From Burkholderia sp. 4M9327F10 (GTDB taxonomy: Bacteria; Pseudomonadota; Gammaproteobacteria; Burkholderiales; Burkholderiaceae), in assembly GCF_005503145.1 (NCBI RefSeq), contig NZ_SCNV01000014.1, positions 1 to 64,000 of the forward strand: 64,000 nt of DNA, read 5' to 3'. The position numbers were made by a program, and so were the translations under genes. The notes beneath the pieces were generated by a model. It was not told the origin of the DNA and ran no database searches. It saw nothing but the letters and a program-made list of their open reading frames with translations. Position 1 is the stretch's first letter; each line of letters opens with the position of its first letter. Shown one piece after another: positions 11,606-20,461 of the stretch.

Positions 11606-12982
11606 TCACTCTAGCGTGCGGATCCTGTCGATGGCCTGTTCGAGGCGGTCCACGGCAATAACCTGTAAGCCGTCAATCGGCTGCTTGGGCGCATTCGCCT
11701 TGGGAATCAGCGCAACCGAGAAGCCCAGCTTGGCGGCTTCCTTGAGCCGGTCCTGGCCGCGCGGCGATGGGCGGATCTCGCCCGCCAGCCCCACTTCGCC
11801 GAACACGATCAACCCCTTGGGCAACGCTTTGTTACGCATCGACGAATGAATGGCCAGCAGCACCGCAAGGTCGGCGGCCGGCTCGGTAATCTTGACGCCG
11901 CCCACCGCATTCAGAAACACGTCCTGATCGAAGCAGGCAATCCCGGCGTGGCGGTGCAGCACGGCAAGCAGCATCGCCAGACGATTCTGTTCCAGCCCCA
12001 CCGCGAGCCGGCGCGGATTCGGCACGTTGGCCGCATCCACCAGCGCCTGCACTTCCACCAGCAGCGGCCGCGAGCCCTCCTGGGTCACCAGCACGCAGGA
12101 ACCCGGCACGATCTGCTCGTGCTGCGAGAGAAACAGCGCCGACGGGTTCGCCACGCCGCGCAGACCGCGCTCGGTCATGGCGAATACGCCAAGTTCGTTG
12201 ACCGCGCCGAAGCGGTTCTTGAACGCGCGCACGAGGCGAAACGACGAGTGCGTATCGCCTTCGAAGTACAGTACCGTATCGACAATGTGTTCGAGCACGC
12301 GCGGGCCGGCCAGATTGCCTTCCTTGGTCACATGCCCGACCATGATGATCGCGGTGCCCGACTGCTTGGCGATACGCGTGAGTTGCGCGGCGCACTCGCG
12401 CACCTGCGCGACCGAGCCGGGCGCCGAGGTCAGCGCCTCGGAATACACCGTCTGGATCGAATCGATCACGGCGACGTCGGGCCGCTCGCTTTCGATCGTC
12501 GCCTGGATTTTTTCGAGCTGGATTTCGGCCAGCAGCCTGAGTTCGCTCGCCTTCGAGCCTGGATCGAGCAGCGACAGCCGTTGCGCCCGCAACGCAATCT
12601 GCGCCGCCGATTCTTCGCCGCTGATATAGAGCGCACGCCGGTCGTGAGCGATTTCCGCGAGCGACTGCAGCAGCAGCGTCGATTTGCCGATGCCCGGATC
12701 GCCGCCGATCAGCACCACCCCGCCCGGCACCAGACCGCCGCCCAGCACGCGGTCGAATTCGCTGACGCCGGTCGAGAAGCGCGGCACATCCGATGCTTCG
12801 ATGTCCGCAAGGCGCTGTACCGCCGCGCTCCTGGCGAGCGACTGAAAGCGGTGCGCGGAGGGCGATTCGGCCACCGTCTCCACCAGCGTGTTCCACGCAT
12901 GGCATGCCGGGCACTGGCCCTGCCACTTGGGCGCCTGCCCGCCGCATTCGGTGCAGGTGTACATCGTCTTCTGTTTAGCCAC
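11606..12982 (-). CDS. radA: DNA repair protein RadA/Sms
   Basis: Branch-migration ATPase of 458 residues that processes recombination intermediates with RecA. In order: an N-terminal C4 zinc finger (CTECGGQAPKWQGQCPAC), a RecA-like core with Walker A GGDPGIGKST near residue 93, the RadA-specific KNRFG motif (KNRFGAVNELGVF), and a C-terminal Lon-protease-like domain with GGVKITEPAADLAVLLA. All key motifs are intact. It lies 131 bases downstream of alr on the same strand. Confidence 0.96.
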   Translation of the reverse strand: MAKQKTMYTCTECGGQAPKWQGQCPACHAWNTLVETVAESPSAHRFQSLARSAAVQRLADIEASDVPRFSTGVSEFDRVLGGGLVPGGVVLIGGDPGIGKSTLLLQSLAEIAHDRRALYISGEESAAQIALRAQRLSLLDPGSKASELRLLAEIQLEKIQATIESERPDVAVIDSIQTVYSEALTSAPGSVAQVRECAAQLTRIAKQSGTAIIMVGHVTKEGNLAGPRVLEHIVDTVLYFEGDTHSSFRLVRAFKNRFGAVNELGVFAMTERGLRGVANPSALFLSQHEQIVPGSCVLVTQEGSRPLLVEVQALVDAANVPNPRRLAVGLEQNRLAMLLAVLHRHAGIACFDQDVFLNAVGGVKITEPAADLAVLLAIHSSMRNKALPKGLIVFGEVGLAGEIRPSPRGQDRLKEAAKLGFSVALIPKANAPKQPIDGLQVIAVDRLEQAIDRIRTLE

Positions 12983-13113
12983 GCGCCCTTGCCTTGCCTG
13001 TTTGTCGAATTGAAATGGTTGAATGTGCCGAGGCTGTCGAACCGGTCAGCCGCAAGGTCTGCCTGCGACGCCAAACCGACGCCGCCATGTCGCAGTGCCC
13101 CGGTGTTACCTAC

Positions 13114-14184
13114 TTACTCAGCGCGTACCGGCACGCGCGGCGCCACCGCGCACATCAGCTCATAGCCGATCGTGCCGCAAGCCTGAGCGACGTCGTCGAT
13201 CGGCAAGGCGTTACCCCACAGCTCGACGCGCGAACCGACACTGGCCGTGGGGCACGGCGTCAGATCCACGGTGAGCATATCCATCGACACCCGGCCCACG
13301 ACCCGCGTGCGCACGCCGTCGACGATCACCGGCGTGCCTTCGGGCGCCACGCGCGGATAGCCGTCCGCATAACCGCACGCCACCACGCCGATGCGCGTGG
13401 CAGTGCGCGTCCTGAAGATCGACCCGTAGCCCACGGTCTGTCCCTCGGGGACGTTCTGCACCGCGATCAGCTCCGAAGCGAGCGTCATGGCCGGCTGCAG
13501 GCCGGTGCCCTCGATGGCTCCCGTGACTCCTGACGGCGATGCGCCGTACAGGATGATGCCCGGGCGCACCCAGTCGAAATGCGACGACGGATGCCACAGC
13601 GTAGCCGCCGAATTGGCGAGGCTACGCGCGCCCGCGATACCCTGCGCGCCACGCTCGAACGCCTCCATCTGGTAGGCGACGCCGCGCTCGGTATCCGCGT
13701 CCGAGAAATGCGTCATCAGCGTAATCTGGCCCACACCCTGGCAGGCGCGCGCGCGCTCCCACGCCGCACGAAAACGCTCCGGCGTATAGCCGAGGCGATT
13801 CATGCCGCTGTTCATTTTCAACTGAATATTGACCGGTTTGGACAGACGCGCCATTTCCAGCATGCGCAGTTGTTCGTCCGAGTGCAGCGCGGTGCTCAGG
13901 CTGTAGCGGTCGATCACATCGATATCGGTGGGGCGAAAAAAGCCCTCGAGCAAAAGAATCGGACCGGCCCAGCCCAATTCACGCAACTTCACCGCTTCTT
14001 CAAGGTCGAGCAATCCAAAGCCGTCCGTTGCGCGCAAACCGGGAAAGGCTCTGGCGAGCCCGTGTCCGTATGCGTTGGCCTTGACGACCGCCCAGATCTT
14101 CGAATTTGGGGCATAACGGCGGACGACGGCGAGGTTATTGGCAAGTGCAGCGGTGTGAATGGTGGCTGAGAGGGGGCGCGGCAT
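13114..14184 (-). CDS. alr: Alanine racemase
   Basis: PLP enzyme of 356 residues that makes D-alanine for peptidoglycan. The PLP lysine is Lys35 in [13 protein letters not shown], and the catalytic tyrosine is in [11 protein letters not shown] (about residue 250). Length and both domains (TIM barrel, then a beta domain) match Alr/DadX. No amino-acid dehydrogenase gene is beside it, so the biosynthetic Alr role is preferred over catabolic DadX. It is divergent from lplT, with a 218-base spacer. Confidence 0.94.
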   Translation of the reverse strand: MPRPLSATIHTAALANNLAVVRRYAPNSKIWAVVKANAYGHGLARAFPGLRATDGFGLLDLEEAVKLRELGWAGPILLLEGFFRPTDIDVIDRYSLSTALHSDEQLRMLEMARLSKPVNIQLKMNSGMNRLGYTPERFRAAWERARACQGVGQITLMTHFSDADTERGVAYQMEAFERGAQGIAGARSLANSAATLWHPSSHFDWVRPGIILYGASPSGVTGAIEGTGLQPAMTLASELIAVQNVPEGQTVGYGSIFRTRTATRIGVVACGYADGYPRVAPEGTPVIVDGVRTRVVGRVSMDMLTVDLTPCPTASVGSRVELWGNALPIDDVAQACGTIGYELMCAVAPRVPVRAE

Positions 14185-14402
14185 GGGAAATTTTCGTAAA
14201 GACGCTTGCGAATCAGGAGCTTACAGTGCGTTTTCAGTGCTCAGGAGCCCGCTGGGCGGTGCGATCAAGGATTCTGCTAGTCCGGATTCAGCTATTTTCA
14301 TGATATAAAGCCGTGCGCACAACCCATTTCGAACGGAATAAGCCCGGACGCCTTGCACACGGCCGGGGCGGACAGACCGCAGCGAGGACAGCATCGCATC
14401 AG

Positions 14403-15710
14403 ATGAAAAAAGGTTTTTACACCATCATGGCCGCGCAGTTTTTTTCATCGCTGGCCGACAATGCGCTTCTGATCGCTGCTATTGCACTGCTGAAAGATCT
14501 TCACGCCCCAAACTGGATGACGCCGCTGCTCAAGCTGTTTTTTGTGCTGTCGTACGTCGTCCTTGCTGCCTTTGTAGGCGCCTTTGCCGACTCGCGCCCG
14601 AAGGGGCACGTGATGTTCGTCACCAACACCATCAAGGTGGTCGGCTGCTTCACGATGCTGGTGGGCGCGCATCCGCTGATTGCGTACGGCATCGTCGGCT
14701 TTGGGGCCGCGGCCTACTCGCCCGCCAAATACGGCATTCTCACCGAACTGCTGCCGCCTGACCGGCTCGTCGCCGCGAACGGCTGGATCGAAGGCACCAC
14801 AGTCGGCTCGATCATTCTAGGCACCGTATTAGGCGGCGCATTGATCAGCCCGCATATTGCCTCGCACATACTCAAGCACCATATTCCGACCGTCAACACG
14901 CCGGCCGAAGCCGCGATGCTGGTCATCATGGCCATCTATGTGATTGCCGCGCTATTTAATCTGCGTATTCCGGACACCGGCGCGCGCTATCCGAAACAGG
15001 AACGCGGCCCGATCAAGCTCATCACCGATTTCGCCGACTGCTTCCAGGTACTGTGGCACGACAAGCTGGGCCAGATTTCGCTCGCCGTCACGACGCTGTT
15101 CTGGGGTGCGGGCGCCACGCTGCAGTTCATCGTGCTGAAGTGGGCGGAGGTCTCGCTCGGCATGTCGCTTTCCGAAGGCGCGATCCTCCAGGCGGTGGTG
15201 GCCGTCGGCGTGGCCGCGGGCGCTATCATCGCCGCCTCGCGCGTGCCGCTCAAGAAGTCGCTTTCGGTGCTGCCGGTCGGCATCGTGATGGGCATCGCGG
15301 TGATGATGATGGCCTTCTACACCCGCGACCTGTTCCCCGCGCATTGGGGCCTCTATTTCGGCCGCATGCATGTGCCGGGCTATCTGATTCTCGCCTATAT
15401 CTTCCTGATGGTCGTCGGCGGCCTGTCGGGCTTTTTCGTGGTCCCGATGAATGCGCTGCTGCAGCATCGCGGCCACGTGCTGCTGTCGGCCGGTCACTCC
15501 ATCGCCGTGCAGAACTTCAACGAGAATCTCTCGGTGCTCGTGATGCTGTGCCTGTATGCGGTGCTGGTATGGCTCGACGTGCCGGTGTCGGCGGTGATCG
15601 TGCTGTTCGGCACTTTCGTCTGTGTGATGATGTGGTTCGTGATGCGGCGTCACCAGGCGAACCAGCGCGCCTTCGATTCGGTCGCGCTGATTGGCGAAGT
15701 GAAGCACTGA
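14403..15710 (+). CDS. lplT: Lysophospholipid transporter LplT (MFS)
   Basis: Inner-membrane major-facilitator protein of 435 residues with about twelve hydrophobic segments. The sequence follows E. coli LplT closely near the N-terminus (MAAQFFSSLADNALLIAA, GAAAYSPAKYGILTELLP). LplT flips lysophosphatidylethanolamine inward for reacylation by Aas; no aas gene is in the window. The frame is open from 14313, but the ATG at 14403 (MKKGFYTIMAAQF) fits the family start and the upstream 30 residues are basic and non-conserved. Confidence 0.9.
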   Translation: MKKGFYTIMAAQFFSSLADNALLIAAIALLKDLHAPNWMTPLLKLFFVLSYVVLAAFVGAFADSRPKGHVMFVTNTIKVVGCFTMLVGAHPLIAYGIVGFGAAAYSPAKYGILTELLPPDRLVAANGWIEGTTVGSIILGTVLGGALISPHIASHILKHHIPTVNTPAEAAMLVIMAIYVIAALFNLRIPDTGARYPKQERGPIKLITDFADCFQVLWHDKLGQISLAVTTLFWGAGATLQFIVLKWAEVSLGMSLSEGAILQAVVAVGVAAGAIIAASRVPLKKSLSVLPVGIVMGIAVMMMAFYTRDLFPAHWGLYFGRMHVPGYLILAYIFLMVVGGLSGFFVVPMNALLQHRGHVLLSAGHSIAVQNFNENLSVLVMLCLYAVLVWLDVPVSAVIVLFGTFVCVMMWFVMRRHQANQRAFDSVALIGEVKH

Positions 15711-15750
15711 CGGCACGCCGGGCGCGGGTTGGGGTCCGAGCCGGTGGCGC

Positions 15751-15840
15751 CAAGCGGCAACGAGCGGCACCATTCGGCACCAAGCAGCATCTAGCGGCAC
15801 TGGGCAGCACCACGCAGCAACCAGGAGTGCCGGGCGGCAG
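15751..15840. repeat. Degenerate 10-bp tandem repeat upstream of thiD
   Basis: Nine consecutive 10-base blocks share a CAAGCGGCAC-like consensus: for example CAAGCGGCAA (15751), CGAGCGGCAC (15761), CATTCGGCAC (15771), CAAGCAGCAT (15781), CTAGCGGCAC (15791), TGGGCAGCAC (15801), CACGCAGCAA (15811). The last two blocks are weak. The stretch lies in the 222-base lplT-thiD spacer and has no spacer/repeat structure, so it is a decayed minisatellite rather than a CRISPR array. A further direct repeat GTACCTTGAG occurs at 15857 and 15875. Confidence 0.8.
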
Positions 15841-15932
15841 TCCGCGGCCCGCGCCAGTACCTTGAGTACCCCGCGTACCTTGAGCATCAGGATCAAGCAA
15901 CGCAGCCGCGATCCTCTCTTTCCAGCCTTGCC

Positions 15933-16739
15933 ATGACTCAACCCATTCCCAACGTCCTGACGATCGCCGGTTCCGACTCCGGTGGCGGCGCCGGCATTCA
16001 GGCCGACCTCAAGGCCTTTTCCGCGCTCGGCGCCTATGGCGCAAGCGTGATTACGGCGCTCACCGCACAAAACACGCGCGGCGTGACGGCGATCCATACG
16101 CCGGACCCGGCGTTTGTCGCCGCGCAGCTCGACGCGGTATTCGACGATATCCGCATCGACGCGGTGAAGATCGGCATGCTGGCGAACGCGCAGATTGCAC
16201 GGGCCGTGGCGGAAGCGCTAAGACGCCATCGGCCGAAGCACGTGGTGCTCGACACCGTGATGATCTCCAAGAGCAATCACGCGTTGCTGCTGCCTGACGC
16301 GGTGGCGGTGGTGCGCGATGAGTTGCTGCCGCTCGCCGATCTGCTGACACCGAATCTGCCGGAGGCCGCCGAGTTGCTGGGGCGCGCCACCGCAACCGAT
16401 GAAGCGCAGATGATCGAACAGGGTGAAGCCCTGCGCGCACTCGGCGCACGCGCCGTGCTGATGAAAGGCGGCCATCTCGCGGCCGCCGACAGCCCCGACT
16501 GGCTGGTGCAGGACAGCGGCACGCTGCGCCTGGGTGCGCCGCGCGTGCCGGTGAAGAACACGCATGGCACGGGATGCACGCTGTCGGCATCGATTGCGGC
16601 CTTGATTCCGCAACGCGGCGACCTCGCAAGCGCGGTTGCGGATGCGAAGGCGTATCTGACCGGAGCGCTTGAAGCGAGCGGCCAGCTCGACGTCGGCAAG
16701 GGCGTCGGACCGGTGCATCATTTTTATCGCTGGTGGTGA
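15933..16739 (+). CDS. thiD: Hydroxymethylpyrimidine/phosphomethylpyrimidine kinase ThiD
   Basis: Ribokinase-family enzyme of 268 residues that phosphorylates HMP and HMP-phosphate for thiamine synthesis. Diagnostic segments are LTIAGSDSGGGAGIQADLK at the N-terminus, the substrate loop ALTAQNTRGV, and KNTHGTGCTLSASIA with the catalytic Gly-Thr-Gly-Cys anion hole near residue 213. Length is typical (266 in E. coli). It stands apart from other thiamine genes here, and I see no TPP riboswitch in the 222 bases upstream, which instead hold the 10-base repeat. Confidence 0.95.
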   Translation: MTQPIPNVLTIAGSDSGGGAGIQADLKAFSALGAYGASVITALTAQNTRGVTAIHTPDPAFVAAQLDAVFDDIRIDAVKIGMLANAQIARAVAEALRRHRPKHVVLDTVMISKSNHALLLPDAVAVVRDELLPLADLLTPNLPEAAELLGRATATDEAQMIEQGEALRALGARAVLMKGGHLAAADSPDWLVQDSGTLRLGAPRVPVKNTHGTGCTLSASIAALIPQRGDLASAVADAKAYLTGALEASGQLDVGKGVGPVHHFYRWW

Positions 16740-16806
16740 AACGGGGCTGGTGGCGGTGCCTCGTTGCCTCGTTGCCGATAGGTAGGCCCGGCGCCATTGA
16801 GCAGCG

Positions 16807-17784
16807 TCACTGCCTCGCAAACGCCTGCGCCTTCTGCGGCCAGTCGTCCGGCACGATAAAGCCGCGCGAGCGCTCGACCCAGCGCCCTGCATCGTCGGTA
16901 TGGAAAGCCGCGACCATGGTCGGGCCATTCTGATGTGCGATCCGCTCGCCAAGCGCAGCCACGTCGACAAACGCAATGCCTTCGGCCTCGGCCACACCCG
17001 CTTCATGGCGCCGCGGTGCAAGCCATTCCAGACGCGGCAAGACTCGCCACGCCTGTGCATGCCCAGCCGCGAAAGCAGGCCAGTCCGCACGCGTCGACCA
17101 CCAGCCGCGCGCATGCGCAGGATCGATTTCCACCGGATCGCTGCTCGTCTCGCCCTGCCGGTAAAACAGCCAGCCCTTGATGAACATCTGCGGCTCCCAC
17201 GGCCCCGTGTGTCCGAGCGTGACGAATTCTTCCCGTCCGCTGAGCGGCAACTGATGATCGAGCAAGTGGCTGAGCTTCAGATCGAAGCGGTCCTGCAGAT
17301 TGGGGCCCACGTAATCCGACAGTTGCGCCCGCCCGTCCCCTGCGTGCAGATAGCATTTGACGGCCAGTTCCCAATGAAGGCGCCGCCCCGCTCGCGTCTG
17401 CACCAGAAAATCGCACTCGCCCAGGGTAAGGCCCGCTCGCCGCAGCGGCACGTTCGCGGCGATCAGGCGCGCAGTCGGCCCATGTTGCAGGAACCACGCG
17501 AGCAGGCATTCCGCGTAACGGCCAAGGCGCGTGACGCGAGCCGCCGCGATGTCGTTTTTGAGTGCGCTCGCGTCGGCATCAAGCGCGAGCAGCCAGTCGA
17601 TAGTGGCAGTCAGTTCTTCCGGCGTTTCGAACGCGCTGGCCAGCATCCCCACCGGTGGTTGCGCGCGCAACAAATCCGCGCTGAACAGCAGCCAGGCCAG
17701 ATCGCGCACCGCGGGCTCGCGCAGCGCATCCCACTGTGCCGTGGGCACAGCGGCCGGGAGCAAGGCCGGCCGGGGGGCGTTCAT
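16807..17784 (-). CDS. DUF1853 family protein, possible PD-(D/E)XK nuclease fold
   Basis: A 325-residue cytosolic protein I recognise as DUF1853. The central segment (about residues 122-147) reads GECDFLVQTRAGRRLHWELA followed by VKCYL: an acidic strand, a hairpin, then Glu...Lys, which resembles the metal site of PD-(D/E)XK nucleases, although the Glu-x-x-x-Lys spacing is not the canonical Glu-x-Lys. There are no membrane segments. Its ATG shares one base with the stop of the uracil-DNA glycosylase gene (17784), so the two are translated together. The nuclease idea is inference. Confidence 0.75.
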   Translation of the reverse strand: MNAPRPALLPAAVPTAQWDALREPAVRDLAWLLFSADLLRAQPPVGMLASAFETPEELTATIDWLLALDADASALKNDIAAARVTRLGRYAECLLAWFLQHGPTARLIAANVPLRRAGLTLGECDFLVQTRAGRRLHWELAVKCYLHAGDGRAQLSDYVGPNLQDRFDLKLSHLLDHQLPLSGREEFVTLGHTGPWEPQMFIKGWLFYRQGETSSDPVEIDPAHARGWWSTRADWPAFAAGHAQAWRVLPRLEWLAPRRHEAGVAEAEGIAFVDVAALGERIAHQNGPTMVAAFHTDDAGRWVERSRGFIVPDDWPQKAQAFARQ

Positions 17785-18905
17785 CAGTTACCCGGCGCAC
17801 CGGCCGTCTTGCGCCAGGTATCGCGGGCGAGGCACAGGTCGGTCCAGGCCTTGGCCTTGTCCGGCAAGCTGCGCAGCAGATAGGCCGGATGATACGTGAC
17901 GATCACAGGCACGCCCTCGTACTGGTGTACGCGGCCGCGCAACGACGAAATGCTGGCGTCGGTCTTCAGCAGGCTCTGCGCGGCGAAACGGCCGAGCGCG
18001 ATGATCAGCTTCGGTTTGACGAGCGCAACCTGACGCTGCAGGTACGGCTCGCAACGCGCCACCTCGTCAGGCTCGGGATTGCGGTTGCCGGGCGGCCGGC
18101 ACTTGATCACGTTGGCGATGTAGACGTTGGTGTCGCGCGCGAGCGTCAACGAGCGCAGCATGTTGTCGAGCAGCTTGCCGGCCTGGCCGACGAACGGCTC
18201 GCCCTGACGGTCCTCGTTTTCTCCGGGGGCCTCGCCGATCAGCATCCAGTCGGCGTTGCGGTCGCCGACGCCGAATACCGTGTTGGTGCGCTTCTCACAC
18301 AAGCGGCAACGTTCGCAACCCGCCACGCGTTCGGCGAGCGCGTCCCAGTCGAGCGTGTGGACGGTCGGTTCGGCGCGCTCGGCCGGCACCTCGCGCGCTT
18401 GCCCCGGCGGGTGAGCCGGGAGGTCGTCGAACCAGGCGAAATCGTCGTCGGGAGGGGCGGATGCCGGGGCCGAAGGCGCGGCCGGTTCGGTGCGTGCCGA
18501 GTGGGCTACCTGAGTGGTCTGCACAGGGCGGGCAGCGGGCGGACGCGGGGCGGGTGCTCGTGCCGGAGCATCGTTGCGGCCCTCGTCGCGCGCCGGAACC
18601 ACTTCGCGCATCTCTGTGCGGCTTGGCGCGGCGACGCTGTCATCCTCAGTACGCGCAACAGCGTGGGGACGCGGTGCAGCTACGCGCGAGACCGGTTCGA
18701 ATGCGTCGTCGCGCGCTCCCGCAGCAGGGTGACGCTCCTCCGCACCGCGAAGCGCATCTGCCGCCGAGCCATCCATCAAGCCTTGCACAGGCGCGTCAGG
18801 CGCCGCTGCTTGCCCAGCCTCAGCAGCACCCGCCTGCCCCATGCCGCGGCGCACCCACATCGGCGCAAGGCCGAACTCCTCCAGCGCGGATTCATGCAGC
18901 GCCAT
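17784..18905 (-). CDS. Family 4-type uracil-DNA glycosylase with long disordered N-terminus
   Basis: The catalytic domain occupies roughly the last 200 of 373 residues: MLIGEAPGENEDRQGEPFVG carries the water-activating loop, and HPAYLLRS the C-terminal active-site His. Four cysteines expected to bind a 4Fe-4S cluster are visible in GCERCRLCEKR and CRPPGNRNPEPDEVARC. It removes uracil from DNA. The first ~20 residues (MALHESALEEFGLAPMW) are conserved-looking and are joined to the enzyme by ~130 residues of Ala/Pro/Arg-rich sequence. The ATG at 18905 has GGAGG seven bases upstream and overlaps rimI by 14 bases. Confidence 0.9.
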   Translation of the reverse strand: MALHESALEEFGLAPMWVRRGMGQAGAAEAGQAAAPDAPVQGLMDGSAADALRGAEERHPAAGARDDAFEPVSRVAAPRPHAVARTEDDSVAAPSRTEMREVVPARDEGRNDAPARAPAPRPPAARPVQTTQVAHSARTEPAAPSAPASAPPDDDFAWFDDLPAHPPGQAREVPAERAEPTVHTLDWDALAERVAGCERCRLCEKRTNTVFGVGDRNADWMLIGEAPGENEDRQGEPFVGQAGKLLDNMLRSLTLARDTNVYIANVIKCRPPGNRNPEPDEVARCEPYLQRQVALVKPKLIIALGRFAAQSLLKTDASISSLRGRVHQYEGVPVIVTYHPAYLLRSLPDKAKAWTDLCLARDTWRKTAGAPGN

Positions 18906-19386
18906 TTGCGCCCTCCCTGGCAAACGAAAAACGCATCACAATGGCGTCCTCCCGGCTGCGATGACGCGCCGGATAGTAGTTCTTGCGACGGCCAATCGAA
19001 GCAAAGCCGAAGCGTTCATAAAGCCGGATGGCCCGGTGGTTCGACGGCCGCACTTCAAGCAGCAGTCCCTCAAGTTTTTCGTTGCGCGTAATGCGCACCG
19101 CTTCACGCAGCAGCGACAACCCGGCGCCCGCGCCCTGCGCGGCCGGCGCCACGCACAGGTTGAGCAGATGCATCTCGTCGACCACCGGCATCAGCACGCA
19201 ATAACCGATCAGGGCGCCGGTGACGTGGCGCAGACAGATGCCGAAGTAGCCGTTGCGCAGCGAATCTTCGAAATTGCCGCGGCTCCACGGAAACTCATAC
19301 GCCGCTTTTTCGATGATAGCGACCTCGTCGAGATCGCCTTCGGTCATTGGCGACATGTAGCGGTCCGCCAGCAACACGCCGCTCAT
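18892..19386 (-). CDS. rimI: Ribosomal protein S18-alanine N-acetyltransferase RimI
   Basis: GNAT acetyltransferase of 164 residues. AcCoA-binding motif A is seen as VAPAAQGAGAGLSLLREAV, followed by LEVRPSNHRAIRLYERFGF, the conserved RimI motif that ends in the Tyr-containing helix. RimI acetylates the N-terminal alanine of S18. Residue Q rather than R opens the Q/RxxGxG/A motif here. Its ATG overlaps the tsaB stop by four bases (19383-19386), the classic tsaB-rimI pairing, and it overlaps the uracil-DNA glycosylase start. Confidence 0.93.
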   Translation of the reverse strand: MSGVLLADRYMSPMTEGDLDEVAIIEKAAYEFPWSRGNFEDSLRNGYFGICLRHVTGALIGYCVLMPVVDEMHLLNLCVAPAAQGAGAGLSLLREAVRITRNEKLEGLLLEVRPSNHRAIRLYERFGFASIGRRKNYYPARHRSREDAIVMRFSFAREGANGAA

Positions 19387-20243
19387 CGTCCGCCCTCGCC
19401 CTGCGGTGCAACGTAGGGGGCAGTCTGCGAAGCCGCGTGCCTGGCGCCGGCATCCTGCCCGGCCTCCCCGGCCTTTTCAGCCTCGCCGGCCGTCCCGGTC
19501 TTTGCGGCTTTCTCCGCCATCCGCTCTGCGGTGGTTTGCGCAACCTTGTCGCGCACATATTCGGGCGCCGCCTGCTCCGCCGGCACCGTGCGGCCCGCAC
19601 GCAGCGCGCGCAGTGCCGCAAAGGCGAGAGGCAGCGCATGCGGCAGCGCTTCGGCGTCAATGGCTCTGGCTACCGTGCTCGCCACGAGGCGCTCGCCAAA
19701 GGCAGCGGCGGCATTGCCTGCCAGCGTAAACGGCGCGCCGGGCAGGCTCAGCCGGTCCGGCGCATCGAGCGACGCGGACTGGATGGTGCGCCATTCGCCC
19801 TGGGCGTCGTCCCACTCATAATCGGCCCAGTAGACCTCGTCCATGCGGGCGTCGAGCGCCGCCAGCACGCGCTTGACCGACGGATCGCGTAAACGCGCGC
19901 TCTCGGCGCAGGCGAGCAAGGTGCCGATCGGCACCACCGGGCAATTCAGGCCGAACGCGAGTCCCTGCGCGACACCCGTCGCGGTGCGCAGACCGGTGAA
20001 CGAGCCGGGACCCGCTCCGAAGGCAATCGCATCGCAGTCGGCCAGCGCGAGGCCGGCTTCGTCGAACAGTTCGCGGATCGCCGGCAACAGGCGCGTGCTG
20101 GACACGGCGCCGGTCGCTTCGTGACGCACCCAGGTGCGCGGTTCGGAGGCAGGAGCGCCCGGCGCGTCGACGGCGGCGGACAGAAGCGCGACCGAGCAAT
20201 ATTCGGTCGACGTATCGAGGGCAAGCAGCACAGTTCGGGTCAT
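19383..20243 (-). CDS. tsaB: tRNA threonylcarbamoyladenosine synthesis protein TsaB, extended C-terminus
   Basis: ASKHA-fold partner of TsaD in making t6A on ANN-decoding tRNAs. The N-terminus TVLLALDTSTEYCSVALL and AFGAGPGSFTGLRTATGVAQ are diagnostic. Start is the ATG at 20243 (MTRTVLL); the upstream extension to 20282 is not conserved. TsaB normally ends soon after the PxYVRDKVA motif; here that motif (APEYVRDKVAQTTAERMAEK) is followed by about 50 more residues of Ala/Glu/Gly-rich, low-complexity sequence. It is first gene of the tsaB-rimI-udg-DUF1853 operon. Confidence 0.92.
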   Translation of the reverse strand: MTRTVLLALDTSTEYCSVALLSAAVDAPGAPASEPRTWVRHEATGAVSSTRLLPAIRELFDEAGLALADCDAIAFGAGPGSFTGLRTATGVAQGLAFGLNCPVVPIGTLLACAESARLRDPSVKRVLAALDARMDEVYWADYEWDDAQGEWRTIQSASLDAPDRLSLPGAPFTLAGNAAAAFGERLVASTVARAIDAEALPHALPLAFAALRALRAGRTVPAEQAAPEYVRDKVAQTTAERMAEKAAKTGTAGEAEKAGEAGQDAGARHAASQTAPYVAPQGEGGR

Positions 20244-20381
20244 GACCGCTATTGTAATGCGACGCCTCGCCTTGCCGGGCACGCAGCGTGCATGCAGCGC
20301 CGCGGACCCGGGGGCGTGCTCCGCTCACGTGGTTCCGCGTCGCCACCGCGTTGTCCCCGCGCCGCCGCGTTTGGAATGAAC

Positions 20382-20426
20382 GTTCGAGCCCGGTTCGAGC
20401 CAGGCGGGGATGCCGCTTGATATGAT
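20382..20426 (+). promoter_or_regulatory. Putative promoter of the acyl-CoA-binding protein gene
   Basis: TGATATGAT at 20418-20426 is an extended -10 element (TG-n-TATGAT) 36 bases before the start codon. Upstream, GTTCGAGCC occurs twice in direct orientation at 20382-20390 and 20393-20401, a period of 11 bases that places both on the same helix face where an activator could sit in place of a -35 box. Confidence 0.5.
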
Positions 20427-20461
20427 CGACGGCCCATCTTGAATTCGCCACGGAGAAAGAC

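Noticed and set aside
15751..15840. Possible CRISPR array
   Set aside because: The repeats are 10 bases, contiguous and degenerate, with no unique spacers and no cas genes in the window.
15711..15932. TPP riboswitch upstream of thiD
   Set aside because: No thi-box sequence or matching stem arrangement was found; the spacer is occupied by the 10-base repeat.
17736..19091. 451-residue plus-strand frame over the uracil-DNA glycosylase and rimI
   Set aside because: It is a shadow: Arg/Ala-rich, no motif, no ribosome binding site, and opposite four overlapping recognised genes.
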